A stretch of 64,000 bases of DNA from Alkalihalobacterium chitinilyticum (GTDB lineage: Bacteria > Bacillota > Bacilli > Bacillales > Bacillaceae_F): positions 55,485-119,484 of the forward strand of contig NZ_JAOTPO010000015.1 of NCBI RefSeq assembly GCF_029028005.1, in the 5' to 3' direction. Position 1 is the stretch's first letter; the number at the start of each line of letters is the position of its first letter. Below the pieces are notes generated by a model. That model ran no database searches. It had not been told where the DNA came from and saw only the letters and a program-made list of their open reading frames with translations. The translations under genes and the position numbers were made by a program. Positions 50,644-59,115 of this stretch are shown one piece after another.

Positions 50644-50857
50644 ACCTCTACGCTTTAGTATCTTAAATACGTTAATAGGGCTTAAAATAGGTTGAATTAA
50701 TGAGCTTTAATTAACGAAAAATACTTTTTCTAAGATTAAATGTGGACTTTTTATGGTAATGCATGTGGTCAATTTATAAAAGATCCCAATGTTATCACTT
50801 TTAGCTTAGTTTTTTTAGAAGGGGATTTTGATATTAGGTCGATTTCTCATATTGTCA
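50644..50857. repeat. Direct repeat DR2 (~215 bp), right copy
   Basis: It matches 43784-44017, beginning with the same ACCTCTACGCT that belongs to the tRNA fragment at the left copy. Here the sequence before it is not tRNA-like. The 6.9-kb stretch between the two copies holds the peptide-modification locus and the integrase relic. Confidence 0.85.
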
Positions 50858-50897
50858 GGAAGTACTGCTACTGTAGAGTATAATAACAAGCTTTCTT

Positions 50898-51050
50898 TCA
50901 TTCGCACAACTCTATGTCCATTTCCATTTCGTCTAACAGTTTAATGTTTTTTCTCATTTCTTTAGCCGCATGTTCTTTAGTGTAAATTTCATTATTATCC
51001 AATAAACTAAGCATTCTAAGACAATTTAATTTAATTTCAACAATACCCAT
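50898..51050 (-). CDS. Possible 50-aa small protein
   Basis: The frame from ATG 51050 encodes MGIVEIKLNCLRMLSLLDNN... with a helical, charged C-terminal half (EMRKNIKLLDEMEMDIELCE). The composition looks protein-like and resembles small regulatory or antitoxin-type proteins. The ribosome-binding site is weak (AGGAT about 12 bp upstream). It lies between DR2 and the nuclease-like gene. No function assigned. Confidence 0.4.
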   Translation of the reverse strand: MGIVEIKLNCLRMLSLLDNNEIYTKEHAAKEMRKNIKLLDEMEMDIELCE

Positions 51051-51378
51051 TTTTCAATAATCCTCATTACCATTTTCTCCTTTCAAGAACAGCACTTGTT
51101 TATTACAAAATACAGTACTGTTTAGAGTAGGCAAATAGTATATGAATATACAGGACAATCACATTAAAAAAACTAATTTATGATTTTCTTGAATTATATT
51201 GATTTCTAAAAGCTAAAAAATGTAGTAACCCTTGCTGGTTCGATTCCCAGCTGTCAGGTAAAACTCTTTTATTTTAAAAAAAAGAAAAATTCTAAAAAAT
51301 GATGCATTTATTAATAATAACTAATAATAAAATATGTGGCAATAAGGTAATAATACTCTATGCAAGGAGAGGGAGAAC

Positions 51379-51897
51379 ATGAGCATAAAAATTAACTGGA
51401 AAAATTATATGCTTCCCAAAATTTATACAACCATAAAAACAGAACGGAAGCTTTTTACGCATCCGATTCATGGACGTACTTTACTTGAAGCTAAACCTGA
51501 AGAAATTGTTAGACAGAAAGTTATACAATTTTTATTTCAAGAGATGAAAGTTCCTTTAATAGAAGATGTGATTAGATTAGAGGATAGTATGTACTTCTTT
51601 AATAATGAACAAAAAGGTAGGGCTGATATTGTTGTTTATGCTGAAGATAATGAAGGTTATTATGTACCAGTTTTAGTTATAGAATGTAAGGCCAACCATA
51701 TACCCATTACAAATGCTGTATTTGAACAGGCTAGAAAATATGATGAGATACTTGGAGCCAATAATATTCTGATTACTAATGGCTTATCTCTGGAGTTTTA
51801 CACTTGGGATAGAGACAATGAAGAATATATAAAACTAAATAAGGTCCCAACCTATGAAGATCTAACAAGAAGGGAGGGTTTAAGGCCGATATCGTAG
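51379..51897 (+). CDS. HsdR_N_2-type PD-(D/E)XK nuclease-like protein
   Basis: The protein has 172 residues matching the N-terminal nuclease domain of type I restriction R subunits as a stand-alone protein. The catalytic pattern is present: Glu in the N-terminal helix (KPEEIVRQKVIQFLFQEM), Asp in KGRADIVVY (about residue 80) and IECKAN near 103. No helicase domain, methylase or specificity subunit is nearby, so it is not a complete restriction system. AGGAGAGGGAG precedes the ATG. A rearranged second copy lies at 44204. It may be a small defence or DNA-repair protein, or a mobile-element cargo gene. Confidence 0.82.
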   Translation: MSIKINWKNYMLPKIYTTIKTERKLFTHPIHGRTLLEAKPEEIVRQKVIQFLFQEMKVPLIEDVIRLEDSMYFFNNEQKGRADIVVYAEDNEGYYVPVLVIECKANHIPITNAVFEQARKYDEILGANNILITNGLSLEFYTWDRDNEEYIKLNKVPTYEDLTRREGLRPIS

Positions 51898-52054
51898 GAA
51901 TGATAGTGGCATAAGAAAGTGGTCAAATCTTGATAAATCCTTAATGTAACTTTTTTCTTTCAAGACATGAAAATAATTATTTTGTATGATTCATCTTTTG
52001 CATAAAACTTGCTTCTTATGAAACAGAAAAAGTATTGATATTATTAAAGAACAT

Positions 52055-52243
52055 TTACTTCGGAGCCTTTTTCATGATTAAATCTATCTCTAACCAATAT
52101 CCTCTGTCGTGAAAATATTTATAAAACTGATATTGATTAGAGAATACGGGCAAAGTTTGTACTTCTTTATCTAACATATTGGTTTTATATATAACAGTAT
52201 CTCCAGTTTTTAAAGGATAGCTATATTTATTATGTTCAGTCAA
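52055..52243 (-). CDS. Possible 62-aa hypothetical protein
   Basis: The frame encodes MTEHNKYSYPLKTGDTVIYKTNML..., with a plausible small beta-rich composition (LKTGDTVIYKT). No Shine-Dalgarno is visible before the ATG at 52243. It is not the shadow of another gene. Could be a real small gene or a remnant. Confidence 0.35.
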   Translation of the reverse strand: MTEHNKYSYPLKTGDTVIYKTNMLDKEVQTLPVFSNQYQFYKYFHDRGYWLEIDLIMKKAPK

Positions 52244-52436
52244 TTTGCACTACTTATCTAGTTACTAAAATTAATCTTAAAAACAATTTTGTTGTTTTAA
52301 TCATTAATCAACGTTTATAATTTTTAAAACGTTTTTTGTTAGTCAGAACGACTAAAAGGGCAGTAATAGAGAAAGAAACAAAAGATTTAGGAAGTCTGAA
52401 TATACGTTATATTAGTTATTCTAATGCTTATTCAAC

Positions 52437-52673
52437 CTAAATTATTTCATCATCGGGAATATTTTGTTTATTATTATAAATTACGTTTCCAAAGTTACTA
52501 GCTGTTAAATCCCCATCGATTGGACTCTCTATTGCTTTATAAATATCATTCACCTTTAAATCAATGTTTCCCCTGTACCCTAACAGTGAAAGTCTATGTA
52601 ATTTTTTGTTATATTTTATAAAATTATTGGTTAAGGCCGAAATCTTATAAAACAGCTTATGATTAACTTTTCG
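52437..52673 (-). pseudogene. Start-less open frame after the RRNPP regulator
   Basis: About 78 codons are open on the minus strand immediately after the regulator's stop, overlapping its last bases in another frame. The composition is protein-like (LHRLSLLGYRGN then VNDIYKAIESPIDGDL). The only initiation codon is a GTG at 52553, without a ribosome-binding site. It may be a gene fragment, or be read by frameshift from the regulator. Confidence 0.3.
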
Positions 52674-53541
52674 TCATAATTTTCATTTCTTCTTTTAGAT
52701 AAGCAATAAATTCAGGGACGGGCTTTAACTCATAGATCCAAAGAGCCTCTTTTAAGAGTTCTATACACGTATCTCTTTTTGAAGGATCATATCGAAAGAG
52801 GGCGCAACCTTTTTGAAAAAGGATATGACCAAATAAGTAAAGCTGATCCTCTTCAATACAGGTATTATAAGCCTTATCAATATACTTAAGTGCTTCCTCG
52901 TATTCTTTTCGCTCATAAGAATTGACACTTGCATTATAAAGAATTCGGATTACTAGGCGTTTATCTCGGACGAAAAGTAGTGAGTCAACATTTCTTAGTA
53001 AAGATTTATAAATCTCAGCTGCATGCTCCAAATCACCAGACAAACTATATATAATAGCTTGTGACGCAAGAATGTCAATTTCGGTTTCTGTGTATTGATT
53101 TTGTAATGTCCCCATATAAAGGGATTTATTTAGTAATTCTAACGCTTTTTCTCTATCTTTATGTAAATAGTAAGTACAAATTCCTTCTCTCCAATAAAGG
53201 TACTGTTGTAAATGCCGTTTATTGAATAAAGGATTTACTTTTTCCTGTTTTACAATATTCATTACCTCTTGATATTCACAATTTCCTATATGTTTATCTA
53301 TAGTATTCATTACTTCCTTCACATAATTATAACCATGACTAGAAATATCGTCAAAAAAGTAATTTGAGTCAACCCCAAGTTTTATTGCAATTTGGTGTAA
53401 TAATGGGGCTGTCGGAATAGCTGTATTGTTTTCTATTCTGCTTATAAGTCCTTGTGTACAGATATCTTTACATAGTGCTCTCTGAGACATCTTCAAATGC
53501 TCTCGTAAATCTTTAATTCTATCTCCTAATAAATATTCCAC
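52663..53541 (-). CDS. RRNPP-type (PlcR/Rgg-like) HTH-TPR quorum-sensing regulator
   Basis: The protein has 292 residues. An N-terminal XRE-type helix-turn-helix (IKDLREHLKMSQRALCKDICTQGLISRIENNTAIPTAPLLHQIAIKLGV, about 6-55) is followed by about five TPR-like helical repeats (YYLHKDREKALELLNKSLYMG..., SLSGDLEHAAEIYKSLLRN, YNASVNSYERKEYEEALKYIDKAYN), as in PlcR, NprR, Rgg and AimR, which bind short imported peptides. GTG 53541 follows GGGAGG by 6 bp, better than the longer frame. The divergent neighbour is a 37-residue secreted peptide, and a biosynthetic operon starts just beyond it. The regulator probably senses that peptide and controls the operon. Confidence 0.85.
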   Translation of the reverse strand: MEYLLGDRIKDLREHLKMSQRALCKDICTQGLISRIENNTAIPTAPLLHQIAIKLGVDSNYFFDDISSHGYNYVKEVMNTIDKHIGNCEYQEVMNIVKQEKVNPLFNKRHLQQYLYWREGICTYYLHKDREKALELLNKSLYMGTLQNQYTETEIDILASQAIIYSLSGDLEHAAEIYKSLLRNVDSLLFVRDKRLVIRILYNASVNSYERKEYEEALKYIDKAYNTCIEEDQLYLFGHILFQKGCALFRYDPSKRDTCIELLKEALWIYELKPVPEFIAYLKEEMKIMTKS

Positions 53542-53689
53542 AGAATACCTCCCTATTAATATGTTAATCACGAAATAAGGAAAAAAGATCTTTTTTAAGA
53601 TAATACCAAATTTTCTCCTAAAAATTAAGATTACCTCCTAATTCAGGAATTTTTTAACTGTGCAATAATATTAAAAAGGGGGGATATCT
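53542..53689. promoter_or_regulatory. Divergent control region between regulator and signal peptide
   Basis: It contains a perfect 16-bp palindrome AAAAAAGATCTTTTTT (53581-53596) and two CTCCTAA direct repeats about 19 bp apart (near 53612 and 53635). Either could be the regulator's operator. No PlcR box TATG-N8-CATA is evident. Confidence 0.45.
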
Positions 53690-53803
53690 ATGAAAAAATT
53701 ATTAGTTTTGTCATTAGTAACTGTAGCCCTATTTGGGTTCTCCATTTCTTCATTTGCTGGAGATGAGCATAAAACAGATGGACCACCATACATCCACGGT
53801 TAA
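53690..53803 (+). CDS. Phr/PapR-like secreted signalling pro-peptide, 37 aa
   Basis: The ATG follows AAAAAGGGGGG. The product starts with a classical Sec signal peptide (MKKLLVLSLVTVALFGFSISSFA) and ends with a short hydrophilic tail AGDEHKTDGPPYIHG. This is the build of the pro-peptides that partner RRNPP receptors (PapR, NprX, Phr, AimP), in which the last 5-8 residues are the signal; GPPYIHG is the likely mature form. It is divergent from the HTH-TPR regulator gene, as in some Rgg-SHP pairs. The biosynthetic operon begins 185 bp downstream on the same strand. It is too short for routine gene finding. Confidence 0.78.
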   Translation: MKKLLVLSLVTVALFGFSISSFAGDEHKTDGPPYIHG

Positions 53804-53988
53804 TACTATTATGAAAAAATTTTACCTATATTTTTCAGACTCTTCGGTAAATTAGTCTTCGAAGGTAACATGTGTCAACCCACAAGTGTTTATTAGTCTT
53901 TTCATCTCTTTAGGTAATCATTATTAACACATTTGGACTATTTAAAAAAGCCTAGTTAGAAAGTAGATTATTGAAATGGGAGGTATAT

Positions 53989-54708
53989 ATGAAACAAGTT
54001 GCATGGGACTCAGTAGGATTAAATTTTTGGAAGTTAGGAAGGGATACTGCCAAACCATCAAGTGACACTTTAGATTGGTATACAGAAAATGTTACTGAGA
54101 CTAACAGTGTTTTAATTATAGGTGGAACAACGGTTGACCTTATAAATGCTATGGAAGTAGTGGGAGCTAAAGTTTCGGTTGTTGATTTTTCCTCTAGAAT
54201 ATGTAATGAACTGCGCGACTATGTTTCAGCACAAACAAAAATTATTAATCAAGATGTCGTAAACGATTTTAAAAATTGGGGCGAAACTTATGATTTAATC
54301 TGTTCCGATACTCTAATAAATAGGTTCGATCAAGATGAAGCAAATCGTTTCCAAGAGAATTTGTATAACATCTTAAAAGATAACGGCAAAATGAAGTCTA
54401 CTGTAAAGATAGGAATGTATCCAATGGACCATGAACTAATTCAATTTGCTAAGAATAATGAAATATCTATAGATTTCTGGGATGAAGATAGTAATACTAT
54501 GGATTATTCAAAAGCTAAACCAATTCTTGAAAACGCTTTAATTCCTCATGGAAATATTAATAAAGAAGACTTAATAGCTTGGTATGGAAATAGGTGTAAA
54601 GAAAAACGTTTTTATGAAAATGATCTCCGGCTATTGTTTAATAGTTGGTCTAGCGTAAGTATTATTAGGGACTACAATGATAGGGTTAAAGTAGAAGTCC
54701 AAAAATAA
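53989..54708 (+). CDS. Methyltransferase-like protein, first gene of biosynthetic operon
   Basis: The protein has 239 residues with a SAM-methyltransferase-like Rossmann core: DWYTENVTETNSVLIIGGTTVDLINAMEVVGAKVSVVDFSSRICNELRD (about 32-80) and then YDLICSDTLINRFDQDEANRFQENLYNILKDNGKMKSTVKI. The glycine motif IIGGTTVD is less canonical than GxGxG, so the protein may have changed substrate or lost activity. ATG 53989 follows GGGAGG; a TTG 18 bp upstream is less likely. It opens the plus-strand operon downstream of the signal peptide gene and is 21 bp from the synthase-cupin gene. It could methylate a carboxylate, an amine or a hydroxyl of the product. Confidence 0.72.
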   Translation: MKQVAWDSVGLNFWKLGRDTAKPSSDTLDWYTENVTETNSVLIIGGTTVDLINAMEVVGAKVSVVDFSSRICNELRDYVSAQTKIINQDVVNDFKNWGETYDLICSDTLINRFDQDEANRFQENLYNILKDNGKMKSTVKIGMYPMDHELIQFAKNNEISIDFWDEDSNTMDYSKAKPILENALIPHGNINKEDLIAWYGNRCKEKRFYENDLRLLFNSWSSVSIIRDYNDRVKVEVQK

Positions 54709-54729
54709 TCCAAGTCGGAGAGGTGTTAT

Positions 54730-56142
54730 ATGAATAAACCTATTAAAATCTTAGATTCAACATTAAGAGAAGGTGAACAACAGTCAGGGGTAAGATTTTC
54801 TGTTGAAGATAAAATTTATATAATGAAATTACTAGAAGAATTCGGAGTCGATATAATTGAAGTTGGTCATCCTGGTATTTCCTTGGAAGATGAGAATATC
54901 TGTAGAGAGGTAGTTCTAAATTCTAGTAAAGCTGAATTGTTAATGCATTCCAGAGCTAATCTAGAGGAAGTAAGAGCTGTAAAGAGAACAGGAGCGCATT
55001 GGATTGGTATTTGGGCTTCATTTAATAATATATCACTAGAGAATAAATTTGGAGGAAACGACATATCTTATGTCTCTATGAAAACAAAACAAGCAATTGA
55101 AGAAGCAAAAAAACTTAATCTAAAAGTTAGGTTTACAATTGAGGATGCCTCGAGAACACCTTACCCGACCATTGATAATATTGTAAAGATTGCTCTTGAT
55201 GCTGGTGCGGATTGTATTAGTATAGCTGATACGGTTGGAATTTTTAACACTGAAACTTGTAAGAAACTTGTTACATATCTAAAAAATAGATATGGGTGTA
55301 TTTTAGAGATACATTTACATAATGATTTAGGTCTCTCTTTGTCAAATGCACTAACAGCAATTAATTGTGGAGTCGATATTGTTGATACAACAGTTTTGGG
55401 AATAGGTGAAAGGGCAGGTATTGTAGATTTAATACAGTTAGCTACAGCTTTAACTAAATTTGGTTACAGTAATAATTTTAATCTAGCGTTAGTCGGAAAG
55501 TTAACAAATTCCGTTTCATTAGCAACAGGATATAAACCCGATGACACAAGACCAATTATAGGAAAAAATGTTTTCACACATACTTCGGCTTATCATGTCA
55601 AAGCGGTTCAAAGTAATCCGGCAACATATGAACCCTTTGATCCTAAGCTAGTAGGTCGAGAAAGAGTTCTAAAAGATAAAAGACCAACTATTTCAGAAGC
55701 CAAGCTTCCCTTTAAACCTTCTATAAAAAAACCATTTATAAAGGGGGCTTCGGAACTAAAGTATCATACTGATGGTCCTGGGATACGTTGGGTTCATTTA
55801 GATTCAAGAGTTGACAACAAAGCCTCTTTTTATGTTATTCAAAGGTTTTTTGATGATATAAAGAATAGTACTGAAAAACATGTTGATAAACATACTCATC
55901 ATTGTGATAGTGCTTTTATATTCTGGGGAGAGAATGCGGATGGAACAGGTCTGACATGTTGTGTACAAATGAATGGTGAAGAACATATTGTACACAGTCC
56001 TACTACAGTTTTTATTCCTGCATTTATAGAGCATTCTTACCACTATATTTCTGGTAAAGGTTCGTTTACCAATATAGTCTTATCACCTGATTATAACCAA
56101 AGCCTTTTTGAGTCCAATACTAGTCTGGTGTTTTCGAATTAA
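54730..56142 (+). CDS. Homocitrate/isopropylmalate-synthase-like enzyme fused to a cupin domain
   Basis: The 470-residue protein has two parts. Residues about 4-270 are a DRE-TIM metallolyase: ILDSTLREGEQQSGVRFS carries the R and D/E active-site motif, IEVGHPG follows, and the metal histidines are in LEIHLHNDLGLSLSNA. This family condenses acetyl-CoA with 2-oxo acids. Residues about 345-460 form a cupin with ligands in KHVDKHTHHCDSAFIFWGE and FIPAFIEHSYHYI. The regulatory domain of normal LeuA/NifV proteins is absent. AGTCGGAGAGG precedes the ATG. I infer that it builds a 2-hydroxy-carboxylate unit and that the cupin modifies or binds the product. I know of no standard primary-metabolism enzyme with this fusion. 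Confidence 0.85.
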   Translation: MNKPIKILDSTLREGEQQSGVRFSVEDKIYIMKLLEEFGVDIIEVGHPGISLEDENICREVVLNSSKAELLMHSRANLEEVRAVKRTGAHWIGIWASFNNISLENKFGGNDISYVSMKTKQAIEEAKKLNLKVRFTIEDASRTPYPTIDNIVKIALDAGADCISIADTVGIFNTETCKKLVTYLKNRYGCILEIHLHNDLGLSLSNALTAINCGVDIVDTTVLGIGERAGIVDLIQLATALTKFGYSNNFNLALVGKLTNSVSLATGYKPDDTRPIIGKNVFTHTSAYHVKAVQSNPATYEPFDPKLVGRERVLKDKRPTISEAKLPFKPSIKKPFIKGASELKYHTDGPGIRWVHLDSRVDNKASFYVIQRFFDDIKNSTEKHVDKHTHHCDSAFIFWGENADGTGLTCCVQMNGEEHIVHSPTTVFIPAFIEHSYHYISGKGSFTNIVLSPDYNQSLFESNTSLVFSN

Positions 56143-56166
56143 TCAGAAGAATAGGTGGTGTAAAAA

Positions 56167-57384
56167 ATGAAAACTCTGTTAGTTATAAAATCTGGGTATC
56201 CATTGCCACTTAGAATGCCAGCTTACAGAGAGTTCTTTAGGTTAGGTTGGAAAATTGTGGTTGTAGATAAAGTGCAAAATCAGTCATTACGATTTGCTGA
56301 TGAGGTTATTATCCATGATCTGGATAATTTAGAAGAGTTGCATAAAATTATTCTTTGTAGAGTTGGTAAACCAGATGGAATTTTAACTTTCAATGACTCA
56401 GCTTTAGTTCAAACTGCAATACTGGCGGAACTCTTGGAACTTCCGTTTCTAAATAAAGATATAGCTAAAATTGCCACGAATAAACTTTTGCAAAAGAAGT
56501 GTTTTGACATGTACAATATACCAACTGCAAAATGGATGGAAATAAGCTCTCCCAATGAAGCAATTGAGCCATTAAAGGAATGGCACTATATGGTATTGAA
56601 GCCGGTTGACCGTTCTGCAAGTGCAGGGGTCAGTAAAATTGGTAATGCTAAAGAAATAAGCAAGGCTTTTCAAATTGCAGTAAATGAATCAACAATAGGA
56701 AAAGTAATAATTGAAGAATATATCGAAGGTCCGGAAATAAGTGTTGAGACTATATTCATTCGTGGAGAACATAAAGTTATTAGTATCACAGATAAGATTA
56801 CTACTGAAGGGAATACTTTTGTTGAAATTGGCCACAGTACCCCCTCTAGACATTCAAAAGAAATTATTGAAAAAGTAAAAGAGCTCACAATAAACGCATG
56901 TACTGCTTTAGACTTAAATTATGGCGCCGCTCACACAGAAATCAAACTATCAAATAGAGGACCGATAATTATTGAAGTAAATCCTAGACTTGCTGGTGAT
57001 TGTATAGTCGATCTAATTGATTTGTCGCTAGGAATAAATCTATACAAGTTTTATGGGAAAACAGCTTTAGATGAAAGTATAAGTCTTGATGAAATAACAC
57101 CCAAGTATCAACAAGGTGCTGCTATCAGATTTCAACCTAGTAAAAAAAATGGAGTTTTAATTGATGTCAAATCCTCAGTGGCAGAGTATCCTGCATGGCT
57201 AAAAGAAATAAGTGTATTTCAAGCATTAAATGTTCCTATGCCCGATATTGACTCAAATGCTGGCCGAATTGCTTATGCAATCACCACTGGAAAAAATGGT
57301 CAAGAGGCTCTAGAAAATGCGGAAAATGCTTTGTCAAGTATATCCTTTACTTTTAAGGAGGAGGCAAAATGTGTGGAATTATAG
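56167..57384 (+). CDS. ATP-grasp carboxylate-amine ligase 1
   Basis: This is an ATP-grasp ligase of 405 residues that would activate a carboxylate as acyl-phosphate and join it to an amine. The nucleotide-binding segment WHYMVLKPVDRSASAGVSKI is at about 139-158, IIEEYIEGPEISVETIFI near 178-195, and the Mg/ATP ligands in HTEIKLSNRGPIIIEVNPRLAGD near 258-280. Its type is that of BacD-like dipeptide ligases and related enzymes in natural-product loci. The last codons overlap the asparagine-synthetase gene by 16 bp, and that gene's AAGGAGGAGG lies inside this one. Substrates unknown. It is paralogous to the second ligase at 59116. Confidence 0.87.
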   Translation: MKTLLVIKSGYPLPLRMPAYREFFRLGWKIVVVDKVQNQSLRFADEVIIHDLDNLEELHKIILCRVGKPDGILTFNDSALVQTAILAELLELPFLNKDIAKIATNKLLQKKCFDMYNIPTAKWMEISSPNEAIEPLKEWHYMVLKPVDRSASAGVSKIGNAKEISKAFQIAVNESTIGKVIIEEYIEGPEISVETIFIRGEHKVISITDKITTEGNTFVEIGHSTPSRHSKEIIEKVKELTINACTALDLNYGAAHTEIKLSNRGPIIIEVNPRLAGDCIVDLIDLSLGINLYKFYGKTALDESISLDEITPKYQQGAAIRFQPSKKNGVLIDVKSSVAEYPAWLKEISVFQALNVPMPDIDSNAGRIAYAITTGKNGQEALENAENALSSISFTFKEEAKCVEL

Positions 57385-59090
57385 GTATATTTTCACGAGA
57401 AAAGGCCAGTCTAGATGATATTTTCACAATAATAAAAAAACTGAAAAAGCGGGGTCCTGATGGATTAGGTTTATTACAAAATAATAGCTACTCAATTGGG
57501 GGAACAAGACTTTCAATTACAGGACCACAAACAATACCAGTACCTTTAATTAACAATTTAAGCAATTGGGGAATTGTTTATAACGGGGAAATTTATAATT
57601 TACAACCAAATTCGGATGTTACAGATACGGAAATCTTATTGGAATGCTTGGAACAAAATCCTTTAAGTAATCATTTTGATGGTATGTTTGCTTACTGTTT
57701 TTTTAATTTAAATAATGGTTTTGCATATATAAACCGTGACTACTTTGGTATAAAACCACTTTATTACCTAAAAGGCGATAAAGAATTTAGATTCTGCTCA
57801 GAAGTTTTCGGGCTTAATCAAAATGACAAAAAAATTAGCATATCTCCACAGTTGCTTTTTGAATATCTCTCTATAGGTATGAGTTTAGATAATAATACAA
57901 TGTTCAATGATATTTACTCTTTTCCAACGGACAAAATTCTAAAAATTCAGCAAGAGGAAAAAATTATTAATTACAGTTTTATTAATAAAACACCTAAAAC
58001 CGAAGAAATTAATAATGGTAATTCCTTATTAGACTCTTTAAGAGATGCGGTGCTAGAGTGTGCAAATACTAAGAAACCACTTGGTCTTTTTCTAAGTGGG
58101 GGGATTGATTCAACAGCTATTGCATTCATATTAGCAAAGAATGAAGTCAAAGATATAAAAACATTCAGTCTCTTGTTAGGAGAAGATGGGGTAGAGTCCT
58201 TAAATGATCTAAACTTGCCGGGTGAGTCCTGGAAGACTTGGGAACACTATACTCTCCGACCAAGTAATGATGATATTAATAATGCTTTTACTATGGTTTT
58301 GAACATTACATCAGAACCTTGCTTCCCTATGAGTAGTATTTACACTTATTTATTGTCTGAAATGGCTTCTAAAGAAAAAATAAAAGTAGTCTTATCAGGC
58401 GAAGGAGCCGATGAACTTTTTTTGGGTTACCAAAGTTACCTAGACTTTATCGAAAAGCAAGATAGTAACTTTGTTAATTTTTACTTGAATAAGCAATCCA
58501 CTGTACTAGTAGAAAATATGATTGAGAGTGCACATTCCACAAAAAAAATAACTGAACAAAAGCTAAATGATTTTGCTGAAAATGAAACTGGGTTGATAAA
58601 TCAATTGTTAGCCGCTGAAAGAATTGTTAGTTTAAGGCCATTATTAAATAGAATAGATAATACTAGCATGTTTCACTCTATTGAAATACGAGTTCCATTT
58701 CTACATGGAGATGTCCCCACAAAGGCAAAAATACTTATGAGTAATATAAGTATAGGTGATATAAAAGGTACTAAGCCTTTATTAAGGGCTGAATTAAAGC
58801 CTATATTAAGTGATAGATTAGTAAATACGCCTAAAAGACCTTTAAGATTAAATCTAAAAGAATATTTCCTTCATAATAAGCTGGAAGACCTGTTTGAAAG
58901 TCTAAATATAAAAGAAATTCAATCTTATTTGCCATTAAACGAAAAAGAATTAAAGAGTTTCCTAGAGAATTTAAAAAGAAATGCTCCTACAGAAGAAGCA
59001 TTAATCGTTGCTATTAGGTTGTATCAAATTTGTTACTTTATAAGACGTACAGGTGTTACTGATGAACAAAAAGTATTAGAGAAGGTCTAA
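57369..59090 (+). CDS. Glutamine-dependent asparagine synthetase homologue
   Basis: The 573-residue protein has both domains of class B asparagine synthetase. The N-terminal glutaminase starts MCGIIGIF, so the Cys2 nucleophile is intact; RGPDG, GTRLSITGP and IVYNGEIYN are present. The C-terminal synthetase has the PP-loop LFLSGGIDSTAIAF (about residue 243) and LSGEGADELFLGY near 338. In its context between two ATP-grasp ligases it more likely amidates a pathway intermediate than makes free Asn. Homologues in secondary metabolism form amides or close beta-lactam rings, though those usually lack Cys2. Translationally coupled to the upstream ligase. Confidence 0.88.
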   Translation: MCGIIGIFSREKASLDDIFTIIKKLKKRGPDGLGLLQNNSYSIGGTRLSITGPQTIPVPLINNLSNWGIVYNGEIYNLQPNSDVTDTEILLECLEQNPLSNHFDGMFAYCFFNLNNGFAYINRDYFGIKPLYYLKGDKEFRFCSEVFGLNQNDKKISISPQLLFEYLSIGMSLDNNTMFNDIYSFPTDKILKIQQEEKIINYSFINKTPKTEEINNGNSLLDSLRDAVLECANTKKPLGLFLSGGIDSTAIAFILAKNEVKDIKTFSLLLGEDGVESLNDLNLPGESWKTWEHYTLRPSNDDINNAFTMVLNITSEPCFPMSSIYTYLLSEMASKEKIKVVLSGEGADELFLGYQSYLDFIEKQDSNFVNFYLNKQSTVLVENMIESAHSTKKITEQKLNDFAENETGLINQLLAAERIVSLRPLLNRIDNTSMFHSIEIRVPFLHGDVPTKAKILMSNISIGDIKGTKPLLRAELKPILSDRLVNTPKRPLRLNLKEYFLHNKLEDLFESLNIKEIQSYLPLNEKELKSFLENLKRNAPTEEALIVAIRLYQICYFIRRTGVTDEQKVLEKV

Positions 59091-59115
59091 TTCTAATTAT
59101 ATAGGAGATGAATTT

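Noticed and set aside
51379..51897. Complete type I restriction-modification system
   Set aside because: Only an HsdR N-terminal-like protein is present; there is no helicase domain, HsdM or HsdS.
57369..59090. Beta-lactam synthetase
   Set aside because: The N-terminal glutaminase Cys2 is intact, unlike in beta-lactam or carbapenam synthetases, and no matching beta-lactam pathway genes are present.
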